Origin: Pseudoalteromonas galatheae
GTDB lineage: Bacteria > Pseudomonadota > Gammaproteobacteria > Enterobacterales > Alteromonadaceae
Length of the DNA: 64,000 nucleotides
Reading direction: 5' to 3'
NCBI RefSeq assembly: GCF_005886105.2
Contig: NZ_PNCO02000002.1
Coordinates: forward strand, 868,001-932,000
Both the position numbers and the translations under genes were made by a program. Shown here piece after piece: positions 55,008 through 64,000 of this stretch. Position 1 is the stretch's first letter. Each line of letters starts with the position of its first letter. The notes under the pieces were generated by a model. The model was not told the origin of the DNA. It did not search any database and worked only from the letters and a program-made list of their open reading frames with translations.

Positions 55008-57296
55008 ATGCCAATATTTTCAATAAGATCGCTTTCAAGCAAAATTCTACTGGTTTTGCTTGCTTTCGCTGCAAGTCTTACTGCTGTCTATCTATTTCTG
55101 AGCTCACACGTGGAGGTTGTTGATAATACGTTAACGAGCACGTTGAATGTATCTAAAAACTCAGTATCAGTACTTAAGATCAACAAAGAGATTGTTGAAT
55201 TGCAGCGTGATATTTCTGTGTTCAGCAGTTCTGGTAGTTCCGCTATCTATGAAAAGATCGTGAGCAATCATGCGAAAATTACGATAAAGCTCACAGAAAT
55301 ACAGGCAAAGGTACCAAGTGAAGAAGAAAAGCGGCTTATAGATTTTCTGCTAGAAATTGTAAATAGGTATGGTAGTAACTTAAGTGTGCTTATGCAGCGT
55401 TATCAAGAAAGAAAGCATTTGCTTGAAACTCAGTTACCAGAGGTGTTTACAAAAGCTGAAGCTTATTTAAGACCACAGTTAGCTGGTGATGACATCAGTC
55501 AAAAGAAGATCACGATATATCAGATATTGGATTTATGGATGACACTTTACCGAGATGCAAATCTGTACTTAACACAGAAAGATTACAAGAAGAAAAAAGC
55601 AGTGTTTGATGGTTTGGCAGAGATAGATCGCAGGCTACTGATAAGTAAAGAGTTGAGTGATGAAAACGTGGCTAAATTACAGGCGTTATCCCACCGATTC
55701 CGCGATGTATTTAACGGCAGTATTCAAGCAAATAGAAACTATTTAACTTTAGTTAACGTTGTAATGGCTGGTGATGCAGTAGAGTTCTCAAATTTGGTAG
55801 ATAAATTAAGAGCCGACTCCTTAACTAGGCTGGATAATATACGAAACACTGCAGAGGCAAAGATCTTAGAATTCGACAGAATGATAAAATCAGCGATGGT
55901 TGTGGGGATACTCTTTTTAGTATTTTTTGTTTTATTCTTTCACTTTCATATTATCCGTTCAATTAAGCGCCTTACTAAGAATTTTCAACATTGTATTGAA
56001 GGTGACTTATCGGATGAGATAAAGGATCTTGATCGAAAAGATGAAATTGGTACGTTAGCTAATGCTGCAAATCAGTTTAAATTGTTAAGTGAAGCGCTTA
56101 TCGAAGCGAAGCGGGTCGCTGAATACACGTCGAAAATAAAATCTGATTTCTTAGCGAATATGAGCCATGAGATCCGCACACCAATGAATGGTATCTTAGG
56201 CATGGTAAGGCAGCTAAGAAACACGGGTCTGAACAAAAATCAAATGGACATGCTTGAACTGGTGGACTCTTCGGGAAAAAGTCTATTGGTTATCTTAAAT
56301 GATATTCTTGATTTAAGTAAAATTGAGGCTGGAAAAATTGAGCTTGAGTCGCAACCATTTGAGATAGAGAAACTTTTATATGAACTTGAGCAGACAGGAA
56401 AAACGCTGAATAAGTCGTCTTCGGCGGAGCTAACAATCATGAATACGGTGCCTGCCAACTTACGTGTTTTTGATGGGGATGTCATCCGGCTTAAACAGGT
56501 GCTGCTCAATTTACTTAGTAATGCGATAAAGTTTACTGAGCAGGGAACAGTGAAGTTGCGAGTGGATCTTCAAAAGCAAGATGCAAGCAACGCAACATTA
56601 AAGTTTAGTGTAAGCGATACAGGTATAGGTATTCCACAAGACAGAATAGAAAAGCTATTTGAAGCGTTTTCCCAAGCCGATACATCAATAACTCGTCGAT
56701 TTGGCGGTACTGGGTTAGGCCTAACCATTTCAAATAAGCTACTAGATTTAATGGACTCTAAACTGGAAGTGGAAAGTCGTGTGGGAGAGGGCTCAACGTT
56801 TAGCTTCACAATTACACTTCCAGTGTCAAAGGGAGTCGATAAAAAAGAGGCGCCTAAATATCAAAAACTTAGTCGTAATATTACTGAAAACATAGAAGTG
56901 CTTTTAGTCGAAGACAACAAGGTCAATCAAATTGTTACTAAGTCAATGTTAAAGGATTTAGGGCTGGTAAATATTACTCTTGCTGAAAATGGGCTTGAGG
57001 CTGTACAGCTTTGTGAAGAGCAGGACTTTGCGTTGATCTTAATGGACATGCAAATGCCAAAAATGGATGGTCCTACAGCTGCTCAACATATCCGTAAGTT
57101 AAGAAACTACCCAGATATTCCGATAATAGCATTGACTGCAAATGTACTTGAGCAGGACAAAAAACGATGTTTTGAAGTCGGAATGAACGCTTTTATATCA
57201 AAGCCTATTGATTACCAAGCGTTTGTAGAAGCAATATCTAGAGCGATAGAAAAGCCCGGAGTGACGCATTCCCCAAGTCAATCAGGCTCTGCTTAA
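55008..57296 (+). CDS. Hybrid sensor histidine kinase, partner of the binding protein
   Basis: 762 residues. Membrane helices at about 7-30 and 297-318 enclose a long helical periplasmic domain (about 35-295) like the TorS/NIT-type sensor bundle. HAMP follows (HIIRSIKRLTKNFQHCIEGD), then HisKA with His387 (NMSHEIRTPMNGILGM), HATPase (LLNLLSNAIKFT; DTGIGIPQDR; RFGGTGLGLTIS) and one receiver with Asp680 (LILMDMQMPKMDGPTAA). No Hpt domain, so a separate phosphotransfer protein is needed. The arrangement binding protein then hybrid kinase parallels TorT-TorS and LuxP-LuxQ. Convergent with another hybrid kinase. Confidence 0.93.
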   Translation: MPIFSIRSLSSKILLVLLAFAASLTAVYLFLSSHVEVVDNTLTSTLNVSKNSVSVLKINKEIVELQRDISVFSSSGSSAIYEKIVSNHAKITIKLTEIQAKVPSEEEKRLIDFLLEIVNRYGSNLSVLMQRYQERKHLLETQLPEVFTKAEAYLRPQLAGDDISQKKITIYQILDLWMTLYRDANLYLTQKDYKKKKAVFDGLAEIDRRLLISKELSDENVAKLQALSHRFRDVFNGSIQANRNYLTLVNVVMAGDAVEFSNLVDKLRADSLTRLDNIRNTAEAKILEFDRMIKSAMVVGILFLVFFVLFFHFHIIRSIKRLTKNFQHCIEGDLSDEIKDLDRKDEIGTLANAANQFKLLSEALIEAKRVAEYTSKIKSDFLANMSHEIRTPMNGILGMVRQLRNTGLNKNQMDMLELVDSSGKSLLVILNDILDLSKIEAGKIELESQPFEIEKLLYELEQTGKTLNKSSSAELTIMNTVPANLRVFDGDVIRLKQVLLNLLSNAIKFTEQGTVKLRVDLQKQDASNATLKFSVSDTGIGIPQDRIEKLFEAFSQADTSITRRFGGTGLGLTISNKLLDLMDSKLEVESRVGEGSTFSFTITLPVSKGVDKKEAPKYQKLSRNITENIEVLLVEDNKVNQIVTKSMLKDLGLVNITLAENGLEAVQLCEEQDFALILMDMQMPKMDGPTAAQHIRKLRNYPDIPIIALTANVLEQDKKRCFEVGMNAFISKPIDYQAFVEAISRAIEKPGVTHSPSQSGSA

Positions 57297-57384
57297 ATTT
57301 ATTGAGGGTGTTCGAACTCAGTGTCAAATAGTACAAAAGTGCTCATCCATATTGAAATAGATACTTGTTATTTCTCGAAATGAT

Positions 57385-59802
57385 CTATTTTACAAAGCTT
57401 GCTAAAGCGCCATACAAGATAGGCAGCTCAATTGGTTTTGCTATATGCGCATCAAAGCCTATTTCTAAGTAGTGCTTAACATCTTCAACCATAACGTTCG
57501 CAGTGAGAGCGATAACAGGGATCGGATTTCCCTCATTTCTGATAGCTTTTATCGCGTCAACCCCATCCATAAAAGGCATGTGTATATCCATTAATACTAA
57601 ATCAAATGCCTGCTCTTTTAGAGCTTCGATTGCAAGCCGACCATTGTCGACAACGACAGCTGTTGCATTTGTCTCTTTAAGCATTGTTTTGATAAGAATT
57701 TGATTAATCTTATTGTCTTCGGCAATCAAAATACGAGTGTGTTTTAGATTAGGTGGTGTAAATGATTTTGTGCGTACAGGTTTAGATTGCGTTTTTATCT
57801 TGTCTAACGGTAGGATAATATTAACTGTAGTTCCTTTACCAGCTTCGCTAAATAAGTTTATTTTTCCATTCATCAACTTAATAAGACTTACAGTAATTGA
57901 CATTCCCAGTCCCGTACCACCGTATTCCCTAGTAGTTGATGTGTCAGCTTGTGAAAAACGCTCAAAAATACGTTTTTGCGCATCCTCATCCATTCCGATA
58001 CCAGAGTCTTGAACACTTAAATAAATCGCTTTTTCATTGTTATATGATTGGCAGCTGGCAATTATTTTAACTTCCCCTTTGTTGGTGAATTTAACAGCGT
58101 TAGATGCTAAATTTAGTATTATCTGCTTTACGCGCACTAAATCACCAATCCATCCGTCTTCGAAGCTATCATCTGCTGATATGACAAAGTCTATACCTTT
58201 GTTACTGACTAATGCATCTAGGTCATATTTAACAGAGTCCAAAATATCTAAAATTGAAATTTCGGTACTTTCTAACTCAATTTTATTGGATTCAATTTTT
58301 GAATAATCCAAGATATCGTTGATGATTGTAAGCAAACTCTTGGCAGAAAATACGGCGTTAGCTAAAACTTTCCCTAAATCGGGCTCTAAATTAGCGTTTT
58401 CTAGCAATTGTAACCCCCCTAAAATAGCATTCATTGGTGTACGAATTTCATGACTCATATTGGCTAGGAAGTCACTTTTTGCTTTAGAGGAATGTTCTGC
58501 TGCTAGTCTAGCCGTTTCAGATATTCTTATTGCTTCAATTTTTTCGGTAACATCATAATTTACCCCAACAACTTTTATTGCTTTGCCATTGCTTCGAATA
58601 ACCTCTGCACTGGCTTTAATTGTTCTCACTTCACCGTTTGGGTGTACAACTCTGAACTCTGGTTCATAAACGCCGGTACCATCAATTGCAGCTTGCAGCT
58701 GTGCACTTGCAAATTCTATATCATCAGGGTGTACGGCACTCGCCCAAGCATCATAGACTTGTGTAAATTGTGATTCTGATATGCCATAGAGCTTAAACAT
58801 CAGCTCGTCCCAGATGAGCTCACTTGTAACTAAGTCCCACTCCCAAACGCCGATTTGGGCAGAGTTATTCGCAAGCTGCATTCTGAGCGCTAAAGAATCT
58901 GCTTGGTTTCTCGCATTTTTAAGTTGCTCCTCGGTTTCTTTTTGACGAGATATATCTTGAATGACTGACCAAATAAAATCTTCGTTATTATCGTCGGTGA
59001 CTTTAATACCAGATAGGAGGACATGAAAGGTATGTCCGCTTTTATGGATATATTCCTTTTTATATGGTCCGTACCTTCCTTGCGCCTTAAGGTTAATAAG
59101 TTGTTTTTGTTCTTCTTCTTGGTATTTAGGAGGTGTTATCTTCCAGTAATCAATATTGTTTAGTTCGTCTACTGAATATCCAGTCATTTTACTGAACTCA
59201 TCATTTACATAGTGGAAGGCCCCATCTTTCAACGAATTGACAGCGATACCAATTGGAGCTGCGTTGACAAAGCGCTCAAACTTCATTTTCTCTTTTTGAT
59301 ACGCAGCTTTGTAACGCTTAATATTAGTATTTGCTTTTTTCAGTTGCTCTTTCGCGCTGTGTAGTTCCGATATGTCCCTTCCTATTGCTACGACGAGCTG
59401 CTTTCCTTGGATTTGCACTGCCGTCAATGATATTAGACAAGGGAACGTTTCGCCTTGAGTGTTGGAGTGGCTCCACGGAAAAAGCTGAGGACCTTCAGTC
59501 AGAGATTTGCTTACGTGCTCCATAGCTAGTTCTTCTGAAGCACGTCCGCATGGTTGATATTCAGGGGAAATGTCGGCAGGAGTTAGTGTTAGAAATTTAC
59601 TTTTACTTTCAATGCCATGTAGTCGAACGGCTGCTTGATTACATTCAGTAAATTTACCCGTATTTATGTCTAAAATGGATAGCGCGTCGCCTGACGCCTC
59701 GAACAGCTTTTTATACTTGTCACGTTCAAAAGATGCTTCCGCTAATTGAGATTTCAGACTTTGAATTTCTTTCTCTAATTCGAGCTCAGTTTTACTTACC
59801 AT
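57385..59802 (-). CDS. PAS-domain hybrid histidine kinase, soluble
   Basis: 805 residues from the ATG at 59802 (AGGA five bases upstream), no membrane helix. N-terminal coiled coil, then three PAS domains (about 35-150, LFEASGDALSILDINTGKFT; about 180-300, FERFVNAAPIGIAVNSLKDG; about 310-430, WEWDLVTSELIWDELMFKLY), HisKA with His451 (NMSHEIRTPMNAILGG), HATPase (REYGGTGLGMSITVSLI) and a receiver with Asp739 (LVLMDIHMPFMDGVDAI). A cytoplasmic sensor; the PAS input is unknown, without an evident heme or flavin motif. Convergent with the 55008 kinase, no shared operon. Confidence 0.92.
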   Translation of the reverse strand: MVSKTELELEKEIQSLKSQLAEASFERDKYKKLFEASGDALSILDINTGKFTECNQAAVRLHGIESKSKFLTLTPADISPEYQPCGRASEELAMEHVSKSLTEGPQLFPWSHSNTQGETFPCLISLTAVQIQGKQLVVAIGRDISELHSAKEQLKKANTNIKRYKAAYQKEKMKFERFVNAAPIGIAVNSLKDGAFHYVNDEFSKMTGYSVDELNNIDYWKITPPKYQEEEQKQLINLKAQGRYGPYKKEYIHKSGHTFHVLLSGIKVTDDNNEDFIWSVIQDISRQKETEEQLKNARNQADSLALRMQLANNSAQIGVWEWDLVTSELIWDELMFKLYGISESQFTQVYDAWASAVHPDDIEFASAQLQAAIDGTGVYEPEFRVVHPNGEVRTIKASAEVIRSNGKAIKVVGVNYDVTEKIEAIRISETARLAAEHSSKAKSDFLANMSHEIRTPMNAILGGLQLLENANLEPDLGKVLANAVFSAKSLLTIINDILDYSKIESNKIELESTEISILDILDSVKYDLDALVSNKGIDFVISADDSFEDGWIGDLVRVKQIILNLASNAVKFTNKGEVKIIASCQSYNNEKAIYLSVQDSGIGMDEDAQKRIFERFSQADTSTTREYGGTGLGMSITVSLIKLMNGKINLFSEAGKGTTVNIILPLDKIKTQSKPVRTKSFTPPNLKHTRILIAEDNKINQILIKTMLKETNATAVVVDNGRLAIEALKEQAFDLVLMDIHMPFMDGVDAIKAIRNEGNPIPVIALTANVMVEDVKHYLEIGFDAHIAKPIELPILYGALASFVK

Positions 59803-60056
59803 GTCCATCCTAGTATGCGGCTTCAAGCGTGGTATACATATTTACCTATGGGTTTCAGTATAGGACGGGAATGGATATTCACGTAATAGAAGAGCGAAAT
59901 AAATTCCTGAAAATCACTATGCGATTCAATGACCGAGCTGCAAAAAACCACAGAAGATTTTAGATAGAAAGCGATATCAGTACCAAGGCTTAACTAATCT
60001 GATCTGCGAATGATTGATGCCTTACTAGCAGCCAGTTCTAGCGCTAACAGCATTGA

Positions 60057-60090
60057 ATTCACCTCCAATAGTCAGCTATTGGAGGTGAAT
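60057..60090. repeat. 15-bp perfect inverted repeat beside MITE copy 3
   Basis: ATTCACCTCCAATAG, loop TCAG, then its exact reverse complement. No T run follows, so it is not a typical terminator. It abuts the truncated side of MITE copy 3, where it may be part of the element. Confidence 0.6.
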
Positions 60091-60092
60091 TT

Positions 60093-60216
60093 GCTTGCTT
60101 ACATCCATGTAGGCAAGGAAAAATTTTGCTATTTAGCTGTTCTAAATAAAAAATTTAATGCAGTTAGCGTCAGACTTGCTCCTTTAAATAGAGCAAGAAT
60201 TAAGACTAACAGGTAT
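60093..60216. repeat. MITE-like element, copy 3 (reverse orientation, one end altered)
   Basis: The reverse complement shows the same core as the other copies (TCTGACGCTAACTGCATTAAA, AATAGCAAAATTTT, CCTTGCCTACATGGATGTA). One terminus (ATTAAGACTAACAGGTAT, 60199-60216) matches the family end; the other runs into the hairpin at 60057-60090. A 69-codon frame through it is an artefact of the repeat. Confidence 0.78.
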
Positions 60217-60244
60217 TAGCTTAATCCTTAATTCATAGACAAGC

Positions 60245-60697
60245 CTAATTTGGCTCTACCCAAAACGCTCCAACCTCTTTTTTAACCACTTTGACTTGCG
60301 TTCCTGCAGTAATAGGTTGTTTACTTTTTAGTTGCCACGCAATACCAGAATAGGTATGAAAAATACGACTTTCTGCATTCAAGTCTTTTTCCAGCGTAAA
60401 GGTAAGCTCAGCAAAATCACTGGTTACTTCTTTGTCGTCTGTGACATCTTGCATGCGTCTTAGTGGTTTCCATAAAAACACAGCCAGTAATGTCGTGACT
60501 AACGCATTAAACCAAAGTGCAGTCAGCCAAGTTTGGTCAAGCATACCTGCATACATTAAGCCGCCACTTATCACCAGAGACAGACCTAAAAAGAACAGTA
60601 CAAAGGTGGCAAAACCAAGCACAGCAACCTCAACAATTAGGCAAGCAATTCCTAGTACTACTAAGGTTTGTGCTAAATGCTCAAGTAAAAAGGCCAT
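60245..60697 (-). CDS. NfeD-like membrane protein
   Basis: 150 residues. Three to four hydrophobic helices (VVLGIACLIVEVAVLGFATF; LALWFNALVTTLLAVFLWKP) followed by an OB-fold domain (AESRIFHTYSGIAWQLKSKQ; VKVVKKEVGAFWVEP). The short NfeD type, without the N-terminal protease part. 5 bp behind the SPFH gene, as is typical: the two proteins work together in membrane-domain organisation. Confidence 0.92.
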   Translation of the reverse strand: MAFLLEHLAQTLVVLGIACLIVEVAVLGFATFVLFFLGLSLVISGGLMYAGMLDQTWLTALWFNALVTTLLAVFLWKPLRRMQDVTDDKEVTSDFAELTFTLEKDLNAESRIFHTYSGIAWQLKSKQPITAGTQVKVVKKEVGAFWVEPN

Positions 60698-60702
60698 AGG
60701 CG

Positions 60703-61653
60703 TTACCCTTGCTTTTTATTTAATGTATTAATAATAGACATGCCTTGTGCCACAAGCGAACTTGCATCTGTGCCATTGTCTGGTAGCAATACCACAGAAG
60801 ATTCTTTAGCTATCGCTTCTTTTGCTGCTATGGCTTTTGTTGCTAAGTCAAGCTGGATGGCTTTTTGGCCTTCTTCGGTATTTGCGGCTTCACCGACTTT
60901 ACGAAGGGCTTCGGCTTGTGCGTCTGCAACGGCAATAATCGCTTTTGCTTCACCTTCAGCTCTTAGGATCTGCTCTGCCTTTTCGGCTTCAGCTGCAAGC
61001 ACCTGCGCTTGCTTCTTACCTTCCGCGACGTTGATAGCGGCTTGACGGTCACCCTCTGACTCTAGTATTTGAGCTCGTTTCACACGCTCAGCCTTCATTT
61101 GTGCTTCCATTGCTTCCATTACAGAGTTTGGTGGCACAATGTCTTTAATCTCGTAGCGCAGTACTTGGATGCCCCAAGGATCAGAAGCTGAGTTGATGGC
61201 GGCGACGATGTTGGTATTAAGTAAATCTCGCTCTTCAAAGGTTTTATCCAACTCCATTTTACCCAGTTCGCTACGCATGGTGGTTTGCGCGAGCTGAGTC
61301 ACCGCGAAGATATAATCGTCAACACCGTAAGTCGCTTTATACGGATCTAACACTCTAAAATAAAGTACACCATCAACAATCAATGAAATATTGTCTTTAG
61401 TTATGGCTGATTGAGATGGGACATCAACCGCTTGCTCCTTTAAGCTCCTATCGGCCGCTACGCGGTCGATAAATGGCAGAATAAAGTTTAGGCCGGCTTC
61501 TTTAGTGGATTGATACTTGCCGAAACGTTCAATAATCCACGCACGGTTCTGCGGGACAAATTTGATACTCCCTTTTAGTACCACAATAACGAAAATCAAT
61601 AAAAACGCTTGGATGGTAAAAAGGTAATCAAAAATAAGTGTGACTGGATCCAT
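60703..61653 (-). CDS. SPFH/band 7 paraslipin (QmcA-like)
   Basis: 316 residues. N-terminal membrane helix (FLLIFVIVVLKGSIKFVPQN), an SPFH domain (ERFGKYQSTKEAGLNFILPF; TTMRSELGKMELDKTFEERD; DPWGIQVLRYEIKDIVPP), then a long Ala/Glu-rich coiled coil (AEGKKQAQVLAAEAEKAEQI) and a variable C terminus. Forms oligomeric rings on the inner membrane; QmcA in E. coli is linked to FtsH control. Cotranscribed with nfeD. Confidence 0.94.
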   Translation of the reverse strand: MDPVTLIFDYLFTIQAFLLIFVIVVLKGSIKFVPQNRAWIIERFGKYQSTKEAGLNFILPFIDRVAADRSLKEQAVDVPSQSAITKDNISLIVDGVLYFRVLDPYKATYGVDDYIFAVTQLAQTTMRSELGKMELDKTFEERDLLNTNIVAAINSASDPWGIQVLRYEIKDIVPPNSVMEAMEAQMKAERVKRAQILESEGDRQAAINVAEGKKQAQVLAAEAEKAEQILRAEGEAKAIIAVADAQAEALRKVGEAANTEEGQKAIQLDLATKAIAAKEAIAKESSVVLLPDNGTDASSLVAQGMSIINTLNKKQG

Positions 61654-61961
61654 GTTAGCTCTCCTACTACATAAGAATTGTTCGCATCAAATGCATGTTC
61701 CCAATATAGATGAATAACGTAAGAATAGCTATTGGTTTGTTTTCCCCTCAGTGTAACTATGATGACTGGACTTTTTGGGCAGTTTTGCATGTGGTTTGTA
61801 ACGAAGTGTATAAATCATATTTATATTTAGATGTGACTAAAAAATATCGATTATTCTTCTGCTTTATAATGACATCGCTGTCATTTTTTTGTTTTGAGAT
61901 GTAATTACCTCTTACTTTGTAATTAAAGACCTTAATTTATAATTTAGTTGATAACATTGCG
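61654..61961. other. Intergenic region, about 300 bp
   Basis: No gene. Contains the divergent upstream regions of the SPFH gene (-) and of the 62026 gene (+). Confidence 0.4.
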
Positions 61962-61989
61962 TTGACAAATTTCATTTGTTGTATATTAT
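61962..61989 (+). promoter_or_regulatory. Sigma-70 type promoter
   Basis: TTGACA (61962-61967) and TATTAT (61984-61989), 16 bp apart, 37 bp before the GTG start at 62026. A start at 62002 would leave almost no leader, which favours the later GTG. Confidence 0.75.
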
Positions 61990-62025
61990 GCCGTACCCTA
62001 TATGGGTTTAAAGGATTTTACTACT

Positions 62026-63069
62026 GTGTTTGATAGAATTATAAAGACAGTGTCTTTTGGTTTTTTGTTTGCCTTGTTTAGCTTTTCTGTTAATGCACTT
62101 AGCTTGATTGAAATTAAAAAGGTAGAAGATGAAATTCGAGAGTTGCCACATCTTTCAGATCTTGGCTTGAATAAAGTACCTGGAATTGTTGTTAAATTAA
62201 ATAAATTTGAGGTTGATTTTAACTCCCTTAACCCACTGCCAAATGACGCTGAGCTGCTTAAAGAGGCAATATTTAGCTGTAAAAATGCTCTAGCAAATCA
62301 TGTTAATCAAGCAAAATTGTACTCGGCACTTCAGCAAGAAATGATTGATTTATCAGAAGGTACAAGTAGTTTATCACTAGTACAAAAAAGTATCATGATA
62401 AATATTCTCCTTGCAGGGCCTACAGCAATATCCTCTCAATTTTACTCTGACTATATTAACAGTGACGAAGCTGGTGGTATACGGCTTCGAGAAACACTCA
62501 TGTATTTTACGCTTCATCCTAAAGCTAGTGTTAAATCAAGAATTAGTTTAATGGCAGATGAAAGCGTTCATCCTATTTTTAGAGGTCCCGCGAGCTGGGC
62601 ATTTGGTAAACTATCCGCTCAAAATGATCCTGATGCAATTGCTCAACTATCAAAAGCGCTAAATCAGTCAATTGGAGACGACTTTGGCTTCGATAGTAAG
62701 TTATTAACGTTATTAGGGCTAGCTGAAATAGCTGACTTTGATTACATCAAATCAAATTATTCAAATGTTGGATTAGGGGATGAGTATCTCGCTATTGCTG
62801 AACGTTATATAAAATTAAAACGCGCCTTATCATCAGATAAAGATAAAATAATTGAATTAAACTTTAATGTTAAAATGGGGCAGTATGAAAGAGATGAAGC
62901 CATCAAGTATATATTGGAGAATAACAAAACGAACCTGCTTTCAAAATTAGGTGTTTTGTCTGATGTGGAAAATGGAACCTTTGTGATCGAAGAAGTCTCT
63001 CAACTGGCTAGTATCCTTGGTTATAGAATTTCTGGTAGTTCAGATAATCCTGTAATTACGGCTATCTAA
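62026..63069 (+). CDS. Exported protein of unknown function
   Basis: 347 residues from GTG 62026 (AAAGGA nine bases upstream); an in-frame ATG at 62002 lies too close to the promoter. Signal peptide MFDRIIKTVSFGFLFALFSF cut near VNA. The rest is helical, with HEAT-like stretches (IRLRETLMYFTLHPKASVKS; HPIFRGPASWAFGKLSAQND). No recognised family. The last 33 codons are repeated at 63886-63984 by a tandem duplication. Followed 23 bp later by a lipoprotein gene, probably cotranscribed. Confidence 0.75.
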   Translation: MFDRIIKTVSFGFLFALFSFSVNALSLIEIKKVEDEIRELPHLSDLGLNKVPGIVVKLNKFEVDFNSLNPLPNDAELLKEAIFSCKNALANHVNQAKLYSALQQEMIDLSEGTSSLSLVQKSIMINILLAGPTAISSQFYSDYINSDEAGGIRLRETLMYFTLHPKASVKSRISLMADESVHPIFRGPASWAFGKLSAQNDPDAIAQLSKALNQSIGDDFGFDSKLLTLLGLAEIADFDYIKSNYSNVGLGDEYLAIAERYIKLKRALSSDKDKIIELNFNVKMGQYERDEAIKYILENNKTNLLSKLGVLSDVENGTFVIEEVSQLASILGYRISGSSDNPVITAI

Positions 63070-63086
63070 TATATTATTTTATGGTT
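62972..63086. repeat. Direct repeat, left copy (115 bp)
   Basis: The 3' end of the 62026 gene plus the spacer after it; matches 63886-64000 at all but about three positions (offset 914 bp). Confidence 0.93.
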
Positions 63087-63092
63087 TACTTT

Positions 63093-63839
63093 ATGAAAAA
63101 GTATTTAACGTTTGGTCACAGTTTTCTGTGTATTTTAGTCCTAACGCTCATTGGCTGTAGTGCATTTGATAAGTCCTTTGGTTTCAGAGGCCCGATAGTT
63201 GTAACAATAGCAACCAAAGATGGTAAACAGCCTGAAGCGCCATTTTTAATTAAATCTGCGCATGTTGAGTATGGAGGTCATGGGGGAAGTGGACATAGAA
63301 TGGGCTATCTTTATGAAAGAATTGGCGATGCAAACCAACCGATTTTATTTCCAAGGGAGCACTTAGATCTCAAATATCCTAACGCTTATGCATTAATCCA
63401 CTTCGAAGTGTATCATCCTATGTACCATATTAATTATTCGAGTGCAGGTTTTGCCCCAAGCAAAGCTGATGACCCAATTCCCTTTACAGTTGAAGTGGTT
63501 CCGCTGGAGGCAGTTTTGGCCCGAATAGAAAAAGAGGCTGAGCGCGCGAGCTTGGCGATGGAGCAGCTCGCACCGGATAGCCCAGAATATTACCGCCAGA
63601 GTTCGTTATTTGAAAAGGCTAGGCACAGTTTAGGAACTTTGGTATCACGGCATATTGATTCCATAAAAACCGACTATTTACCAGTGCTTCCAAAAGAAAT
63701 ACAAAAAGCGGTGAGAGAGAAATATAACCCGATATTTAAAGAGTTATATTATCGCTATCCAGAAACCGACTGTGGGCTTCTGATGTATTGCCAAGAACAA
63801 TTAAAAAAACCAAGAGAACACGAATATAATGGAATTTAA
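63093..63839 (+). CDS. Lipoprotein of unknown function
   Basis: 248 residues. Lipobox LIGC with Cys22 (MKKYLTFGHSFLCILVLTLI). A mixed domain rich in His and Tyr follows (HVEYGGHGGSGHRMGYLYER; YALIHFEVYHPMYHINYSSA), then helices (LARIEKEAERASLAMEQLAP) and a Cys pair at the end (TDCGLLMYCQEQLKKP). No recognised family. Lies inside a 914-bp repeat unit; a second copy may begin at about 64007, beyond the window. An ATG four codons upstream is an alternative start. Confidence 0.75.
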   Translation: MKKYLTFGHSFLCILVLTLIGCSAFDKSFGFRGPIVVTIATKDGKQPEAPFLIKSAHVEYGGHGGSGHRMGYLYERIGDANQPILFPREHLDLKYPNAYALIHFEVYHPMYHINYSSAGFAPSKADDPIPFTVEVVPLEAVLARIEKEAERASLAMEQLAPDSPEYYRQSSLFEKARHSLGTLVSRHIDSIKTDYLPVLPKEIQKAVREKYNPIFKELYYRYPETDCGLLMYCQEQLKKPREHEYNGI

Positions 63840-63885
63840 AAAAGGTAAGTGTTGTTGCTTTAAAAATTTACATTAATTATAGGGG

Positions 63886-64000
63886 ATGGAAATTTTGTGA
63901 TCGAAGAAGTCTCTCAACTGGCTAGTATCCTTGGTTATAGAATTTCTGGTAGTTCAGATAATCCTGTAATTACGGCTATCTAGTATATTATTTTATGGTT
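63886..64000. repeat. Direct repeat, right copy (cut by window edge)
   Basis: Repeats 62972-63086, including the end of the 62026 gene; its stop is TAG instead of TAA. It begins in mid-gene without a start, so it is a duplication scar, not a gene. Confidence 0.93.

Noticed and set aside
60010..60219. 69-codon plus-strand ORF
   Set aside because: It runs through the hairpin and MITE copy 3 and has no protein signature; a repeat artefact.

Overview
The window reads as chromosomal DNA of a marine gammaproteobacterium. The best guess is Pseudoalteromonas or a close relative. This is inferred from the mix of large TonB-dependent receptors, a CadC-like regulator with a beta-propeller, a secreted vibriolysin-type protease, a chitin-active LPMO and an Acr3-type ars operon, together with low-to-moderate GC. 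No rRNA or tRNA genes, CRISPR array, intact insertion sequence or integrase was found.

Layout. 1-8 kb: two related TonB-dependent receptors (the first cut by the window edge), a membrane-anchored winged-helix regulator and a Sel1/TonB hybrid protein. 8-16 kb: a ThrE-type exporter, a LacI regulator divergent from a secreted S9 peptidase, MarC, an RhtA/EamA exporter and a DUF2431 methyltransferase with an added zinc finger. 16.5-20.2 kb: an accessory patch of immunity-type genes with no visible toxin, namely one SUKH gene, three PoNi-like genes (one intact, one frameshifted in a C6 run, one with an internal deletion) and a small TPR-like gene. 20.4-30 kb: a soluble zinc-sensing chemoreceptor, a diguanylate cyclase, ahpC-ahpF, a tandem REPIN-like array, an XRE-DUF4177 protein, a DM13 protein, an AA10 LPMO and YaeQ.

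30-44 kb is the most unusual part. After an LRR lipoprotein gene there is a six-gene operon on the minus strand. In transcription order it encodes an M4 metalloprotease with PKD and GEVED domains, a secreted protein with a Hint domain, and then three divergent paralogues that resemble the CDC/MACPF pore-forming superfamily, with a small GEVED protein between the first two. The three paralogues share two exactly spaced cysteine pairs and a YG-type strand motif. The working hypothesis is a secreted, multi-component, possibly protease-activated pore-forming system; this rests on motif reading only.

44-64 kb: a lipoprotein; a fully coupled MacAB-like operon with three tandem membrane-fusion proteins; an arsRH-acr3-arsC cluster with a visible promoter and operator; a solute-binding protein coupled to a hybrid histidine kinase; a PAS hybrid kinase; an NfeD/SPFH pair; and two exported proteins of unknown function, the second lying in a 914-bp tandem duplication that runs off the right edge. 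Short non-coding mobile repeats are scattered through the window: three copies of one MITE-like family, one 199-bp candidate of another family, and the REPIN-like array.
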